Below are positions 14,139-22,256 of a stretch of 25,154 bases of DNA, piece by piece. Position numbers and translations under genes: made by a program. The notes under the pieces are model-generated. The model saw only the letters and a program-made list of their open reading frames with translations, made no database searches and was not told the DNA's origin. Every line of letters starts with the position of its first letter. Position 1 is the first letter of the stretch. The stretch is from JALHVH01 sp964585685 (GTDB lineage Bacteria; Acidobacteriota; Aminicenantia; Aminicenantales; Saccharicenantaceae), in NCBI GenBank assembly GCA_964585685.1, contig CAZPEP010000013.1, forward strand, positions 1 to 25,154, read 5' to 3'.

Positions 14139-15893
14139 TCACTTCACTTCGAAGGCGACGCTTTTCTCAGACGTCTTCCCCGAGAATATGTCCCTTACGC
14201 GGACGACGAGCTCGTACTTCCCCGGAGCCAACGTCGTCAGGGGGAGCCTGTTGCCCCGATCGATCCCCCCCTTCGACTTCTGGGCGATGGGGACCTGGAT
14301 GTCCCGCGGCTCGCTAATCTCAAGGGCGGGCTGGTCACCCTTGAGGATCCGTTCCTCGATCCGGAGCCTGGCCACGCCGAGGTCCTCGTCGTAGGTCGCA
14401 TTGTAGATCTGATAAAAATAGGCCAGCTCGTCCGTCCCAGAATACTGGGACGTCAGGCTGGGGCTGACGTCAAGGTCCCCGAACGTATAAGGCCCGCCCC
14501 TGGGCCGGGACATATTCAACTTGTCCGGGACCTTGAGGTCCGTGCTCCGGAGCGTCTTCATTGCCGGGAGATCGTTGGTCTCGATCGTGAGATCCTCGGG
14601 CTTCCCCTCGATTCTTCGGATATTTCGGGCCAGGATGATGTCGCTCGAGCCGAACTCGTCGGAGGCCACGGCCGGGACATCGATCCATCGGTCCACGTAG
14701 CCGACCTTCCCGCTCAGTTCGTCCCAGGCGACCAGGTGCAGGAAGTACCGGCCCGGCTTCAGGCTCGCGCCCTGGAGATACTGATAGTTCTCGGCAAACC
14801 TTTTCCGATAGCTGTCTTCCTTGAGGTTCATTTCGAGCCTGTCGCTCTTCTGGAAGACAATACCGTCCGCGTCCTTGACTTCGATATAGAAATTGACCAG
14901 GCCCTCGTACCTGTCCTTGGCGGGCCGGAATTCCAGGTCCTTGGCCGCCACTTCGAGGACCATGGGAATGTAGGTCAGCCCGTCCGCTCCGCGGAGGTAA
15001 TTCTCCTTCGAGGAGATGGCCAGCCCGCTCAACGCAGCCTTGGATTCGACGATTCCCTTGAGCTTCATCTGCCGGGAACTCCGTTCGAGTTCCTCCAGGA
15101 CCTCTCCCCTCGATTTAGTCAGCTCGGCCATCATCGCAAGCTGCTGGAGCGGCTGCTTGAAGGCATTTTGGGACATCTGGGCTATCACGGTCGGGGACTT
15201 TACGTCGGACGGGTAATCGTTGTATCCGGTGTATCGGGCCGGGAGCGAGACGTTCCTGAGCGCGTTAGCGAGAGCCGGGTTGTCCGTCAGCTGGTAGGAG
15301 CCCGCGGCGTAGTAATTGACGAACGTGAAATCCACGCGGCTGTCCTGCGTTTTGAGCCCGGGGATCTCTCTGTAGGTCCAGACCTCGGACGGGAACTCGG
15401 CGGTGGCTGCCTGGGCACCGAAGAGGAACCCCCTCCCCCCCCCGGGGTTCGTCTCAAAGAAATCCGGGGGGCCGTACATGATGTAGACTCTTCCCCGGTC
15501 CGAGCGCCAGCCCGACTTCCCCTCGAAATAGGTTTGGTTGGCGAAGGCGATCCTCCGGAAGTGCTCTTCCCGGAACTCGTTGACCGGGGTCTCGGGCGTC
15601 GGGTCGCGCCTCTTCCAGAAAATTTTGATGAAATTATCGCGCTCGGCGTCGGTCCTCAGGCTGCGGAAGACGTCCCTTTCGTTCTCGGAGATGATATAGA
15701 CCACCTCTTCGTTCAGCCACTTCCGGAACCTTTCGGCGAGGGCCGGGGGCTTGTCCGCCTTCTTCACTTCTTTCGCTTCCTGGAACGCGCCGGGGCCTAT
15801 GCGCCTGGCCCCCGTTCCCGCAACCGCACCGACGGACAGAAATGCCCCTCCGACGAGGATCGCCAAAGCCAAATTTCGTTCTTGCTTGGTCAT
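14139..15893 (-). CDS. GWxTD-domain exported protein (second copy)
   Basis: 584 residues. A hydrophobic N-terminal segment (LALAILVGGAFLSVGAVAG, residues 8-26) should direct export. The GWxTD domain follows: RFRKWLNEEVVYIISENERD (55-74), IFWKRRDPTPETPVNEFREE (91-110), and GWRSD at 128-132 leading into RGRVYIMYGPP. As in the other copy, Ser stands for the Thr of GWxTD. A Gly-rich insert (NPGGGRGFLFG) follows. The C-terminal half is beta-rich and ends with an immunoglobulin-like segment (GKYELVVRVRDIFSGKTSEK) like that of the first copy. AAGGA precedes the ATG. It lies 26 bp after the TPR gene, in one transcription unit. A run of nine G codes for the Gly insert (15443-15435 on the minus strand). 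Function is unknown for the family. Confidence 0.85.
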   Translation of the reverse strand: MTKQERNLALAILVGGAFLSVGAVAGTGARRIGPGAFQEAKEVKKADKPPALAERFRKWLNEEVVYIISENERDVFRSLRTDAERDNFIKIFWKRRDPTPETPVNEFREEHFRRIAFANQTYFEGKSGWRSDRGRVYIMYGPPDFFETNPGGGRGFLFGAQAATAEFPSEVWTYREIPGLKTQDSRVDFTFVNYYAAGSYQLTDNPALANALRNVSLPARYTGYNDYPSDVKSPTVIAQMSQNAFKQPLQQLAMMAELTKSRGEVLEELERSSRQMKLKGIVESKAALSGLAISSKENYLRGADGLTYIPMVLEVAAKDLEFRPAKDRYEGLVNFYIEVKDADGIVFQKSDRLEMNLKEDSYRKRFAENYQYLQGASLKPGRYFLHLVAWDELSGKVGYVDRWIDVPAVASDEFGSSDIILARNIRRIEGKPEDLTIETNDLPAMKTLRSTDLKVPDKLNMSRPRGGPYTFGDLDVSPSLTSQYSGTDELAYFYQIYNATYDEDLGVARLRIEERILKGDQPALEISEPRDIQVPIAQKSKGGIDRGNRLPLTTLAPGKYELVVRVRDIFSGKTSEKSVAFEVK

Positions 15894-15919
15894 TGTCCTT
15901 TCCTCACTCCCGCGCGCGG

Positions 15920-16846
15920 CTACTGGGATTTCAGGAACGCCAGGATCTGCCTGGCCACGGAGGCGTTCGGGTCGTCGGGCGCGAGCTCGACGAATTTTTC
16001 CAGGTTTAGTATGGCTTCGGCCTTCTTGTTCTGGTTGACGTAGATCATCCCCAGCTGATAATAGGCCGGGGCGAGGTCAGGCTTCAGCTCCTTCGCCCTG
16101 GCGAAGGCGGCCGTGGCCTTCTCGAGGTCCTGGAGGTTGACGAGGCAGGCGCCGAGATTGTAGGAGGCGTCCGGGTCCGCCATACTCAGATCCGAAGCCT
16201 TCTGGAAGTATGGGAGAGCCTCCTGGTACTTCTTCTGAGCGCCGAGGATCTCGCCGATATTCTTGTTCGCGCTATAGCTCTCCGGCTGGACCTCGAGCAT
16301 TTTCTTGAACGCCTCAAGGGCCTCGTCGCTCTTGCCGAGCTTCAGAAAGCTTAATCCGAGATTGCCGTGATATACGGGCTCTCCCGATTCCTTGCCGATG
16401 GCGGCTTTGTAGGCCTCCGCGGCCTCTTCGAACTTCCCCGCCTTGAACAGATCGTTGCCCAGCTTGAAGTCCTTGTCCCCCGGGGACTCCCCGATGAAAT
16501 ACTTGCCTTCCTCGAGTTCGAGGACGACCTCGACGATCTCCATGATGCCGACATGTTTCTCCATGAACGCGGGGAGGAAGCCGTCCTTCTCGGCCTTGAT
16601 CTGGTAATAATCGGGCTGGAGGCCGATCTGGATGTATTCTCCCTTGGCGTTGGTCTTGAGCGTGTACCTCACAGCCGAATACTGTATGGACACGACCGTG
16701 ACCTTGACGCCTTCAAGTACATTCCCCTTCTTATCCTTGATCACTCCCTTGACGGTGCCCTGAACGGGGGCCGGCAGGATCCGGATGCATAGAAGGATCG
16801 CCGCGAACAGGGCCCAAACCGCAAGACGAGATCGATCGTTCCTCAT
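15920..16846 (-). CDS. TPR protein with N-terminal carboxypeptidase-regulatory-like domain, exported
   Basis: 308 residues from the ATG at 16846; a GTG at 16855 is an alternative start and neither has a strong ribosome-binding site. The N-terminus has a signal segment (LAVWALFAAILLCIRILPAP). Next comes a carboxypeptidase-regulatory-like beta domain (about 30-110; GTVKGVIKDKKGNVLEGVKV, then TNAKGEYIQIGLQPDYYQI). From about residue 123 there are five TPR repeats (for example GNDLFKAGKFEEAAEAYKAA, GNLGLSFLKLGKSDEALEAF, NLGACLVNLQDLEKATAAFA, YQLGMIYVNQNKKAEAILNL). It is probably a periplasmic scaffold. It is first in the unit with the second GWxTD gene, between two TonB receptors that share its N-terminal domain type, so it may assist their complexes; that link is inference. 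Confidence 0.8.
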   Translation of the reverse strand: MRNDRSRLAVWALFAAILLCIRILPAPVQGTVKGVIKDKKGNVLEGVKVTVVSIQYSAVRYTLKTNAKGEYIQIGLQPDYYQIKAEKDGFLPAFMEKHVGIMEIVEVVLELEEGKYFIGESPGDKDFKLGNDLFKAGKFEEAAEAYKAAIGKESGEPVYHGNLGLSFLKLGKSDEALEAFKKMLEVQPESYSANKNIGEILGAQKKYQEALPYFQKASDLSMADPDASYNLGACLVNLQDLEKATAAFARAKELKPDLAPAYYQLGMIYVNQNKKAEAILNLEKFVELAPDDPNASVARQILAFLKSQ

Positions 16847-16891
16847 GAGACTCACCCTATCTTTCCCGAAATTACTACCATTTCCGAAGGT

Positions 16892-16920
16892 ATCGTATCC
16901 TGCCCCGGGCGCAAAGTCAA
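16892..16920 (-). promoter_or_regulatory. Promoter of the TPR-GWxTD unit
   Basis: Minus strand: TTGACT (16920-16915), 17-bp spacer, TACGAT (16897-16892). Transcription is predicted to start near 16885, 38 nt before the ATG at 16846 and 30 nt before the alternative GTG at 16855. Confidence 0.6.
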
Positions 16921-17060
16921 TCGGGGCGGGCTTGCCTCCGGATCGGGTAAAGAAAGCTGAATTTGTTTCGGGGCGGCGATGACGCCGGCCTGAAGCTTTT
17001 GGGCGCGGGTTGGAGGGAGGACTCGGAAAACGCCCGCATCGCCCGTAGAAGCAGGGTCGA

Positions 17061-17095
17061 GGGGGAGGGGCGGCCTCAATCGCCGCCCCTCCCCC
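17061..17095 (-). terminator. Strong GC hairpin downstream of TonB receptor 2
   Basis: A 13-bp perfect stem (17061-17073 with 17083-17095) around a 9-base loop, 25 bp beyond the TonB receptor 2 stop. There is no T-run on either strand, so it may stabilise the 3' end or act as a terminator that lacks the usual U tract. The rest of the gap (16921-17060) shows nothing else recognisable. Confidence 0.5.
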
Positions 17096-17120
17096 CGCGG
17101 AAGCCCTTGTCGGGATCCGA

Positions 17121-19901
17121 TCAGAACTCGAACTTTGCTCCGACCCGGAAAATGCGCGGATTCTGTATGGAGGTCATCTCTCCGAAGATCCGGCTCGTAT
17201 TGCTCGACAGGTCTTCTGCCGCGGTCGCTTTATTGGCATTGAAGACATTGAAACCGTCGACGAACAGGCTCATGGCTAACATACGGACGCGGAACGTTTT
17301 TTCCAGACGCAGGTCGAGGACGTTGTAGGCCGGCAGGCCATGGGAGCCGCGTGTCTCGGCGTAAATCGTCTCGTCGCCCTGGTTCAGCTCGATGCCGAGA
17401 TCGGAGCTCGTGATCTTCCGCGTATAGCGCTGTCCGGAAAGGTAGCGATAATAACAGCTGCCCATGATCCCCCAGGGTCCCTTGAGCATGCCCTGGAGCT
17501 TGAACTGATGACGCCGTTCGAGATCCATCCGGCCGTAGGCGTTCGTGTGATTGTTGGGATTGTCAAAGTAGCCGCGGGCTCCGTAGCTGTCGTTGAAATC
17601 CGTCCCGATCAGCCCCCGCGAATTCTGGTAGGTATAGGAAACCGCCAGGCCCCACCTGCCGGTGAACCTCTTGTTCATCGTGACTTCGGCGCCATCGTAG
17701 TTTCGATTGGCGCCGGGAGGGTTGACGGTATAGAGCCGGACAGGCGGGAAATTGGTCTGGTTGTAGAATGTCTGCGGGCTATCGTCATAGGGATCCGTCA
17801 CCGTGACGGCCTCCCAATTCAGCCAGACGAGCTCGCCCCGGTCCATCAGCGCGTCCATGTCCAGCATGTTCCCGTTGACGTCCTCGATCAGGTCCCTGTC
17901 CCATTTCTTGATATAGCGCGCCCCGACCGAAAAGTCGGCCAGGACCTCCCGCTCGATGCCGATGGTCAGTTCGTCGATGTAGGGGTTCTTTAGCTTGTGT
18001 TCCTTGTAGCCGGCCGAGTTACTGCCTGGAACATAAAGGTAGAACGGCGCGTCGGCCTTGGACCAGTCGGGGTTCAGGGAATCCAACACCACAACGAAGT
18101 CGTTGGGGTTGAGGTAAGAGAACCACTGCGTGAGGTTCGCCGCGTAGTACCGGGAGAAGCTGGCCTTGATCAGGGTCTTCCCGTCCCCCGTGATGTCAAA
18201 TATCGCGCCCAGTCTCGGGGCCAGCGTGGTCCATTTCAGGGGCGTCAGCCTTTTCATCACGCTTCGATTGTACGTGTAGCCATAAAGGCTCTGTTCCCCC
18301 TCGCCCTGGTTCTGCGGGGGGATGATGCCGCGCTGGTGCTCGAATCTCAAGCCAAGATTGAGCGTCAGGCGGTTGTTGAGCGTCCATGTGTCGTTCACGA
18401 AGGCGGCGCTGTTCATCGTATCCTCGTACTTGTCGAGGTCCGCATAATAGGTCCCGTACCACGGCTCGCCACCCCACGTGTTGATAAAGGACATGCCGTT
18501 CCTCGGATCGGTTTTCCAATGCAATCCCCAGTAGCTCCAGGAATACATGAACTCCCCTCCGAACTTCAGCTCGTGGGAGCCGGCCAGCCCGTCGATGAAT
18601 CTGGTCCCGTCGACGTTGATCTGGAGCCTATCCCTCTTGTTGAGGTCGTCGTTGCCGTAGCTTCCCGAGACGTTGCCGGTCGTCACCTCGTAGATGTTCG
18701 GCAGCTCGGTCTTGGCCAGCATGTTGAAGTCGGACTTGACATAGCCGACCCGGAAGTTGGCGAAGAAGCTGTTGGAAAAGAAGCGCGTCCATTGGAAGTT
18801 GATGACGTGGGTTGGAGTGACCTGCTTGACGGTCGTGTCCTCGGTCTGGAACCTGTCCGCGAATCGGTTGGAGTACTTGATATCCGAATAATTGTAGGAG
18901 AGGACGAACTTGTTCCCCTGATCGGGCTGGAAGCTAAACTTGATGTAGGGATAGGGCATAGAGCTGTCCACGGGCGTGTTGGCCGTCTTGTTATAAGGGA
19001 AGCCGTCCACGTACGTCTGGTTCTTGGAATAGCTGAGGTTCATGAAGAACCAGAGTTTGTCCTTGACGAGGGGCCCGCCGAGATCGAAGATCGGCTCCAT
19101 CTCGTACTTGAAGCCGCTCAGCCGCCCCTCAAGAGGCGTGCCTTTGGTGTTCTTCGATTGGAGCTTTTCGTTCCGATAATAGAAGGACGCCGCGCCGCTG
19201 AACGAGTTCCCTCCGGACTTGCTGACGACGTTGATCATGGCGCCCCGGACGCCGCCGTACTCGGCCGAAAGGCCGCCGGACAGGACGGAGATCTCCTCCA
19301 TCAAATCGAGCCCGAAGAACACCGCCTGCGTCCCGACGGTCGGATCGCCAAGGTTGACCCCGTCGAGGTTGTAGGTATTATCCCGGACCGAGCTCCCATG
19401 GGACGTGTCCGATGTGAAGCCCGGCGTCATATTGACGAACGTGGCCAGGTCGCGAACGGCCGGAACCGAGCTCAGAAAAGCGGACTCGAGGTTGACGTTC
19501 TTGGTCGTTGTCTTGACGTCCATAGTGGGCGCCCGGCCGACGACCGTGACCTCCTCCTCAAGGCTCTTGATATCCAGGGTCACGTCGATCGAGGACGTCT
19601 GGCCGACGCCGACCTTGATGTCCTTTCGGATCAGCGTATTGAATCCGCTGAGGGCAAAGGTCAGTTCATAGAGCCCCGGCGAGAGAGACGGGAACCGGTA
19701 GCCGCCGTCCTCGTTCGTGATCATCGACATCCGGGAAACGATGATCGCGGGGGACCTGAGGCTGACCTCGACGCCGGGAAGCGCGACGCCTTGGGCGTCC
19801 CTGACCTTGCCAACGATGGACCCCGTCTGAGCGGACTGCCCCCATCCCGCCGCCGTAGCCAGGACCAGGGCCAGGAACAAGATTGCCGATCGCTTGAACA
19901 T
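17121..19901 (-). CDS. TonB-dependent receptor, Oar-like, with carboxypeptidase-regulatory-like N-terminus (receptor 2)
   Basis: 926 residues from the ATG at 19901, which follows GGAGG at six bases; the longer frame to 19964 has no such site. Signal peptide MFKRSAILFLALVLATAAGW. A carboxypeptidase-regulatory-like domain (about 28-110) contains GSIVGKVRDAQGVALPGVEV and DGGYRFPSLSPGLYEL. The plug domain (about 115-235) contains APTMDVKTTTKNVNLE, TYNLDGVNLGDPTVG and LSAEYGGVRGAMINVVSKSG. A beta-barrel follows, ending in a terminal Phe (FRVGAKFEF). The architecture matches receptor 1 but the sequences have clearly diverged and the barrel is about 150 residues shorter, so the two probably handle different substrates. 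The promoter is unclear: a TAATAT box lies in the AT-rich gap upstream without a good -35 partner. Confidence 0.92.
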   Translation of the reverse strand: MFKRSAILFLALVLATAAGWGQSAQTGSIVGKVRDAQGVALPGVEVSLRSPAIIVSRMSMITNEDGGYRFPSLSPGLYELTFALSGFNTLIRKDIKVGVGQTSSIDVTLDIKSLEEEVTVVGRAPTMDVKTTTKNVNLESAFLSSVPAVRDLATFVNMTPGFTSDTSHGSSVRDNTYNLDGVNLGDPTVGTQAVFFGLDLMEEISVLSGGLSAEYGGVRGAMINVVSKSGGNSFSGAASFYYRNEKLQSKNTKGTPLEGRLSGFKYEMEPIFDLGGPLVKDKLWFFMNLSYSKNQTYVDGFPYNKTANTPVDSSMPYPYIKFSFQPDQGNKFVLSYNYSDIKYSNRFADRFQTEDTTVKQVTPTHVINFQWTRFFSNSFFANFRVGYVKSDFNMLAKTELPNIYEVTTGNVSGSYGNDDLNKRDRLQINVDGTRFIDGLAGSHELKFGGEFMYSWSYWGLHWKTDPRNGMSFINTWGGEPWYGTYYADLDKYEDTMNSAAFVNDTWTLNNRLTLNLGLRFEHQRGIIPPQNQGEGEQSLYGYTYNRSVMKRLTPLKWTTLAPRLGAIFDITGDGKTLIKASFSRYYAANLTQWFSYLNPNDFVVVLDSLNPDWSKADAPFYLYVPGSNSAGYKEHKLKNPYIDELTIGIEREVLADFSVGARYIKKWDRDLIEDVNGNMLDMDALMDRGELVWLNWEAVTVTDPYDDSPQTFYNQTNFPPVRLYTVNPPGANRNYDGAEVTMNKRFTGRWGLAVSYTYQNSRGLIGTDFNDSYGARGYFDNPNNHTNAYGRMDLERRHQFKLQGMLKGPWGIMGSCYYRYLSGQRYTRKITSSDLGIELNQGDETIYAETRGSHGLPAYNVLDLRLEKTFRVRMLAMSLFVDGFNVFNANKATAAEDLSSNTSRIFGEMTSIQNPRIFRVGAKFEF

Positions 19902-20073
19902 TTTGACCTCCTTTTCACGATGATGAAGTACTCGCGACACGGGAAACAGCAAAAGACGTGCCATTTCTAGCTGGGAGCCGGCGCATCCGAGGACGCCGTA
20001 AATGTAAACGGCCGCAATATTATTTACGTTTGAATGCGAACGCCGGAGGACGCCCGACCGGGGGGGGGAACCC
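19902..20073. other. Divergent intergenic region between receptor 2 and the plus-strand cluster
   Basis: Contains an AT-rich patch (about 19998-20032) with CGTAAA/TTTACG inverted copies and a TAATAT that may serve receptor 2. A nine-G tract (20060-20068) lies just upstream of the -35 box of the rightward promoter. No reading frame with protein-like features is seen. Confidence 0.4.
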
Positions 20074-20103
20074 TTGACAAAGCCGGATTATGTTCAGTAT
20101 AAT
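20074..20103 (+). promoter_or_regulatory. Consensus promoter of the nucleotidyltransferase-HEPN genes
   Basis: TTGACA (20074-20079), 18-bp spacer, TATAAT (20098-20103), both hexamers perfect. Transcription should start near 20110, leaving a 24-nt leader with no Shine-Dalgarno sequence. Such a strong promoter fits a gene that represses itself. Confidence 0.85.
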
Positions 20104-20123
20104 TGACATCTGTAATAGAACAT
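20090..20123. promoter_or_regulatory. Inverted repeat across the -10 box and start site, possible operator
   Basis: ATGTTC (20090-20095) and GAACAT (20118-20123) are perfect inverted copies 22 bp apart, flanking TATAAT and the predicted transcript start. The first gene carries a winged-helix domain, so it could bind here and autoregulate. A 6-bp repeat can arise by chance. Confidence 0.4.
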
Positions 20124-20133
20124 TAACAACGTC

Positions 20134-20769
20134 ATGGCCCTGGAAACGATCCTCGACGATGTCCTCGACGGCCGGTCGAAGGTCCGCGTCCTCCGCCTCT
20201 TTGCCTTGAGAACGGACGGTTTCCTCGCTTCCGGACGGGAGATCGCCCGCCTGACCTCCCTGTCTCCGCCCGCCGCCCACACGGCCCTCCGGTCCCTCCT
20301 CGATGCCCGCATCCTCGGGCGCGAGATCGTGGGACGGCAGCATCTCTATCGGCTGAACTCGGGGGCCCGCCTGGTCCGGGACATCATCCGGCCGCTGTTC
20401 GCCCGCGAGGGCGGGGTCCGCGAGGACGCCGGGGCCTTCCTGGAGAAGCGGATCGCGGAAACGGGCCTGAGGGGATCCGTCGTATCCGCCGTACTCTACG
20501 GAAGCCTGGCAGCGGGAAGGACCCAAGATTCGAGCGACTGCGACGTCGCGGTCATCACCGGGAACGTCCGGGACAAGTCCCGCCTTGAGAAGGCCTTCCA
20601 GGATACGATCGCGGCCGAGTTCTTCGAGGAATTCGGATTCCACGTCGATCCCTACATCAAAACGGAAGCAGAGTTCCGAAGAAAACTCCGGAAGAACGAG
20701 CCCCCGCTCACGACGCTGATGAAAGGCTATCGAACGCTCTTCGGGAAGGACCCGATCGAGTTCCTGTGA
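20134..20769 (+). CDS. Winged-helix / minimal nucleotidyltransferase (MNT) fusion protein
   Basis: 211 residues. Residues 1-75 form a winged helix-turn-helix: GREIARLTSLSPPAAHTALR, then a wing ending GRQHLYRLN. Residues 112-180 form a minimal nucleotidyltransferase domain: LYGSLAAGRTQDSSDCDVAV, with G123-S124, the catalytic pair D135 and D137, and a likely third acid at D172 (FHVDPY). No signal peptide is present, so it is cytoplasmic. MNT proteins act with HEPN partners in toxin-antitoxin pairs such as MntA-HepT, where the MNT protein transfers AMP to the HEPN toxin. The HEPN gene follows after 9 bp. The attached DNA-binding domain suggests it also regulates its own promoter. Whether this pair is a toxin-antitoxin system or a housekeeping sensor is open. 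Confidence 0.85.
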   Translation: MALETILDDVLDGRSKVRVLRLFALRTDGFLASGREIARLTSLSPPAAHTALRSLLDARILGREIVGRQHLYRLNSGARLVRDIIRPLFAREGGVREDAGAFLEKRIAETGLRGSVVSAVLYGSLAAGRTQDSSDCDVAVITGNVRDKSRLEKAFQDTIAAEFFEEFGFHVDPYIKTEAEFRRKLRKNEPPLTTLMKGYRTLFGKDPIEFL

Positions 20770-20778
20770 GGTGTCGCC

Positions 20779-21189
20779 ATGAAGGTCCGGACGCGCAAAG
20801 AGGACCGAAGTGCCGCTATCGATTATTTCAACAAAGCCGAGGACAACCTTAAGGCCATGCTCTCCTCGTTCGCCGCAAAGCACTGGAACGCCGCCGGCAC
20901 CCTGGCCCTCCAGTGTTCCATCTCTTCGGCCGACGCCTTGAGCGTCTATTTCAAGGGGCTCCGGTCGGTCTCGCAGGACGACCTCGACATCTGCGAGCTT
21001 GTCGCCTCGATCCCCCTGGCCGAGGCCGCGGCGCAGGCCACCCTCCTCCGGCGAGTCATCGGGAAGAAGAACCTCGTCCAGTACGAGCGCCGAAATCTCA
21101 CCGCCAAAGAAGCCGAGGAGCTGGTCCGGGCCGCCTCGGAGTTCTATCGCTGGGCATGCTCCCTGGCTCGGCCCGTCGGGCGGGACTGA
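20779..21189 (+). CDS. HEPN-domain protein, partner of the upstream MNT protein
   Basis: 136 residues, all-alpha. Recognisable HEPN features are DYFNKAEDNLKAM at the start of helix 1, HWNAAGTLALQCSISSADAL, and GKKNLVQYERRNLTAKEAEE leading into a final helix ending FYRWACSLA. The RNase signature Rx4-6H of HEPN toxins is not present; the site holds KKNLVQYERR. It therefore resembles the non-nuclease HEPN class in which a conserved 'K-N-x-x-x-Y' stretch is kept. Tyr102 sits roughly where the modified Tyr lies in HepT toxins; that comparison is inference. The start follows GAGGTG. The order (MNT first, HEPN second) is the reverse of many hepT-mntA pairs. Confidence 0.75.
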   Translation: MKVRTRKEDRSAAIDYFNKAEDNLKAMLSSFAAKHWNAAGTLALQCSISSADALSVYFKGLRSVSQDDLDICELVASIPLAEAAAQATLLRRVIGKKNLVQYERRNLTAKEAEELVRAASEFYRWACSLARPVGRD

Positions 21190-21200
21190 AAGGAGTGGCC

Positions 21201-22256
21201 ATGACACGAAGATGCCTGCATCCGGTCGCTGTTCTCGGGCTTCTCGCCCTGCTCGGAGCGGGCCCCTCCCTGGGACAACAGGCCCGGCTCCTCGAGGACG
21301 AGGCGAACACCGTCGACGTGGTCCGGAGGACGAAGAACTCCGTCGTTTTCGTGACCAACATCCAGCTCGTCCGCGATTTCTTCTTCTCGAGCGAAGAGGC
21401 CGTTCCGCGCGGCAGCGGATCCGGGTTCGTCTGGGACGACAAGGGCCACATCGTCACGAACTTCCACGTCATCGAGGACGGCGACATTTTCAACGTCGCC
21501 CTCCCGGGCGGCGAACAGCGGCGGGCAAAGCTCGTCGGCCGCGAGCCCAACAAGGACATCGCGGTCCTTAAGGTGGAGGGAGATCTGGCGGGGCTCTTCC
21601 CCATGCCCGCGGGCTCCTCCCGAGACCTTCAGGTCGGACAGAAGGTCATCGCCATCGGCAACCCGTTCGGGTTCGACCACTCGGTCACCACGGGCATCGT
21701 CAGCGCTCTGGGACGGAGCATGCCCGGGGCGGGCGGGGTCACCATCCGCGACATGATCCAGACGGACGCCTCAATCAACCCCGGGAACTCGGGCGGACCG
21801 CTCCTCGATTCCGCCGGCGAGCTCATCGGGATGAACACGATGATCTTCTCGCCTTCGGGGGCATCGAGCGGGATCGGGTTTGCCGTTCCCGTGGATACCA
21901 TCCGGAAGATCGTCCCGGAGATCATCAGGAACGGGAAGGTTGTCCATCCGGGCCTGGGCGTATCCCTGATGAGCGACCAGTACTCCCGGCGCATCGGGGT
22001 CGAGGGGGTCGCCATCCTCGAGGTGCCGCGCGGGAACGGGGCCGCCCGGGCCGGGCTCAAGGGTTTGGGCCGCGACCGCTTCGGCCGCCTCTTCCTCGGG
22101 GACGTCGTCGTCGCCGTCGACGGGACGAAGGTGGGATCGTATGACGATCTCTATACGGCGCTCGAAGAGAAGAGGATCGGGGACACCGTAACTTTAACCG
22201 TGAAGCGCGAAGACAAGGAGCGCAAGGTCCGTCTCACCCTCGTCGCCGGCGACTAA
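21201..22256 (+). CDS. DegP/HtrA-type periplasmic serine protease with one PDZ domain
   Basis: 351 residues. A signal peptide (MTRRCLHPVAVLGLLALLGA) leads into a trypsin-like domain with the full triad: His89 (TNFHVIE), Asp119 (NKDIAVLKV) and Ser197 (NPGNSGGPLL). SGSGFVWD before the His and IGFAVPVD after the Ser are typical of the HtrA family. Residues 250-350 form one PDZ domain (GLGVSLM, GAARAGLKG, LGDVVVAVDGTKVGSYDDL). HtrA proteases degrade or refold damaged envelope proteins. One PDZ is the DegS/HtrA-short arrangement; DegP has two. The ATG at 21201 follows AAAGGAG; the much longer open frame upstream overlaps the HEPN gene and is rejected. It lies 11 bp after the HEPN gene, so it may be cotranscribed with the MNT-HEPN pair. 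Its stop overlaps the stop of the convergent SecA paralog. Confidence 0.92.
   Translation: MTRRCLHPVAVLGLLALLGAGPSLGQQARLLEDEANTVDVVRRTKNSVVFVTNIQLVRDFFFSSEEAVPRGSGSGFVWDDKGHIVTNFHVIEDGDIFNVALPGGEQRRAKLVGREPNKDIAVLKVEGDLAGLFPMPAGSSRDLQVGQKVIAIGNPFGFDHSVTTGIVSALGRSMPGAGGVTIRDMIQTDASINPGNSGGPLLDSAGELIGMNTMIFSPSGASSGIGFAVPVDTIRKIVPEIIRNGKVVHPGLGVSLMSDQYSRRIGVEGVAILEVPRGNGAARAGLKGLGRDRFGRLFLGDVVVAVDGTKVGSYDDLYTALEEKRIGDTVTLTVKREDKERKVRLTLVAGD

Noticed and set aside
17997..19970. 657-codon plus-strand frame opposite TonB receptor 2, and similar long frames opposite the sulfatase-like and SecA genes
   Set aside because: High GC leaves few stops antisense to real genes. The translations lack motifs and ribosome-binding sites, while the minus-strand genes have complete domain architectures.
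20779..21189. HEPN protein as an RNase toxin
   Set aside because: The Rx4-6H catalytic motif is absent from the expected position (KKNLVQYERR), so nuclease activity is not claimed.
20913..21200. Upstream extension of the protease gene to 20913
   Set aside because: The extension lies inside the HEPN gene in another frame. The ATG at 21201 has a strong ribosome-binding site and is followed at once by a signal peptide.
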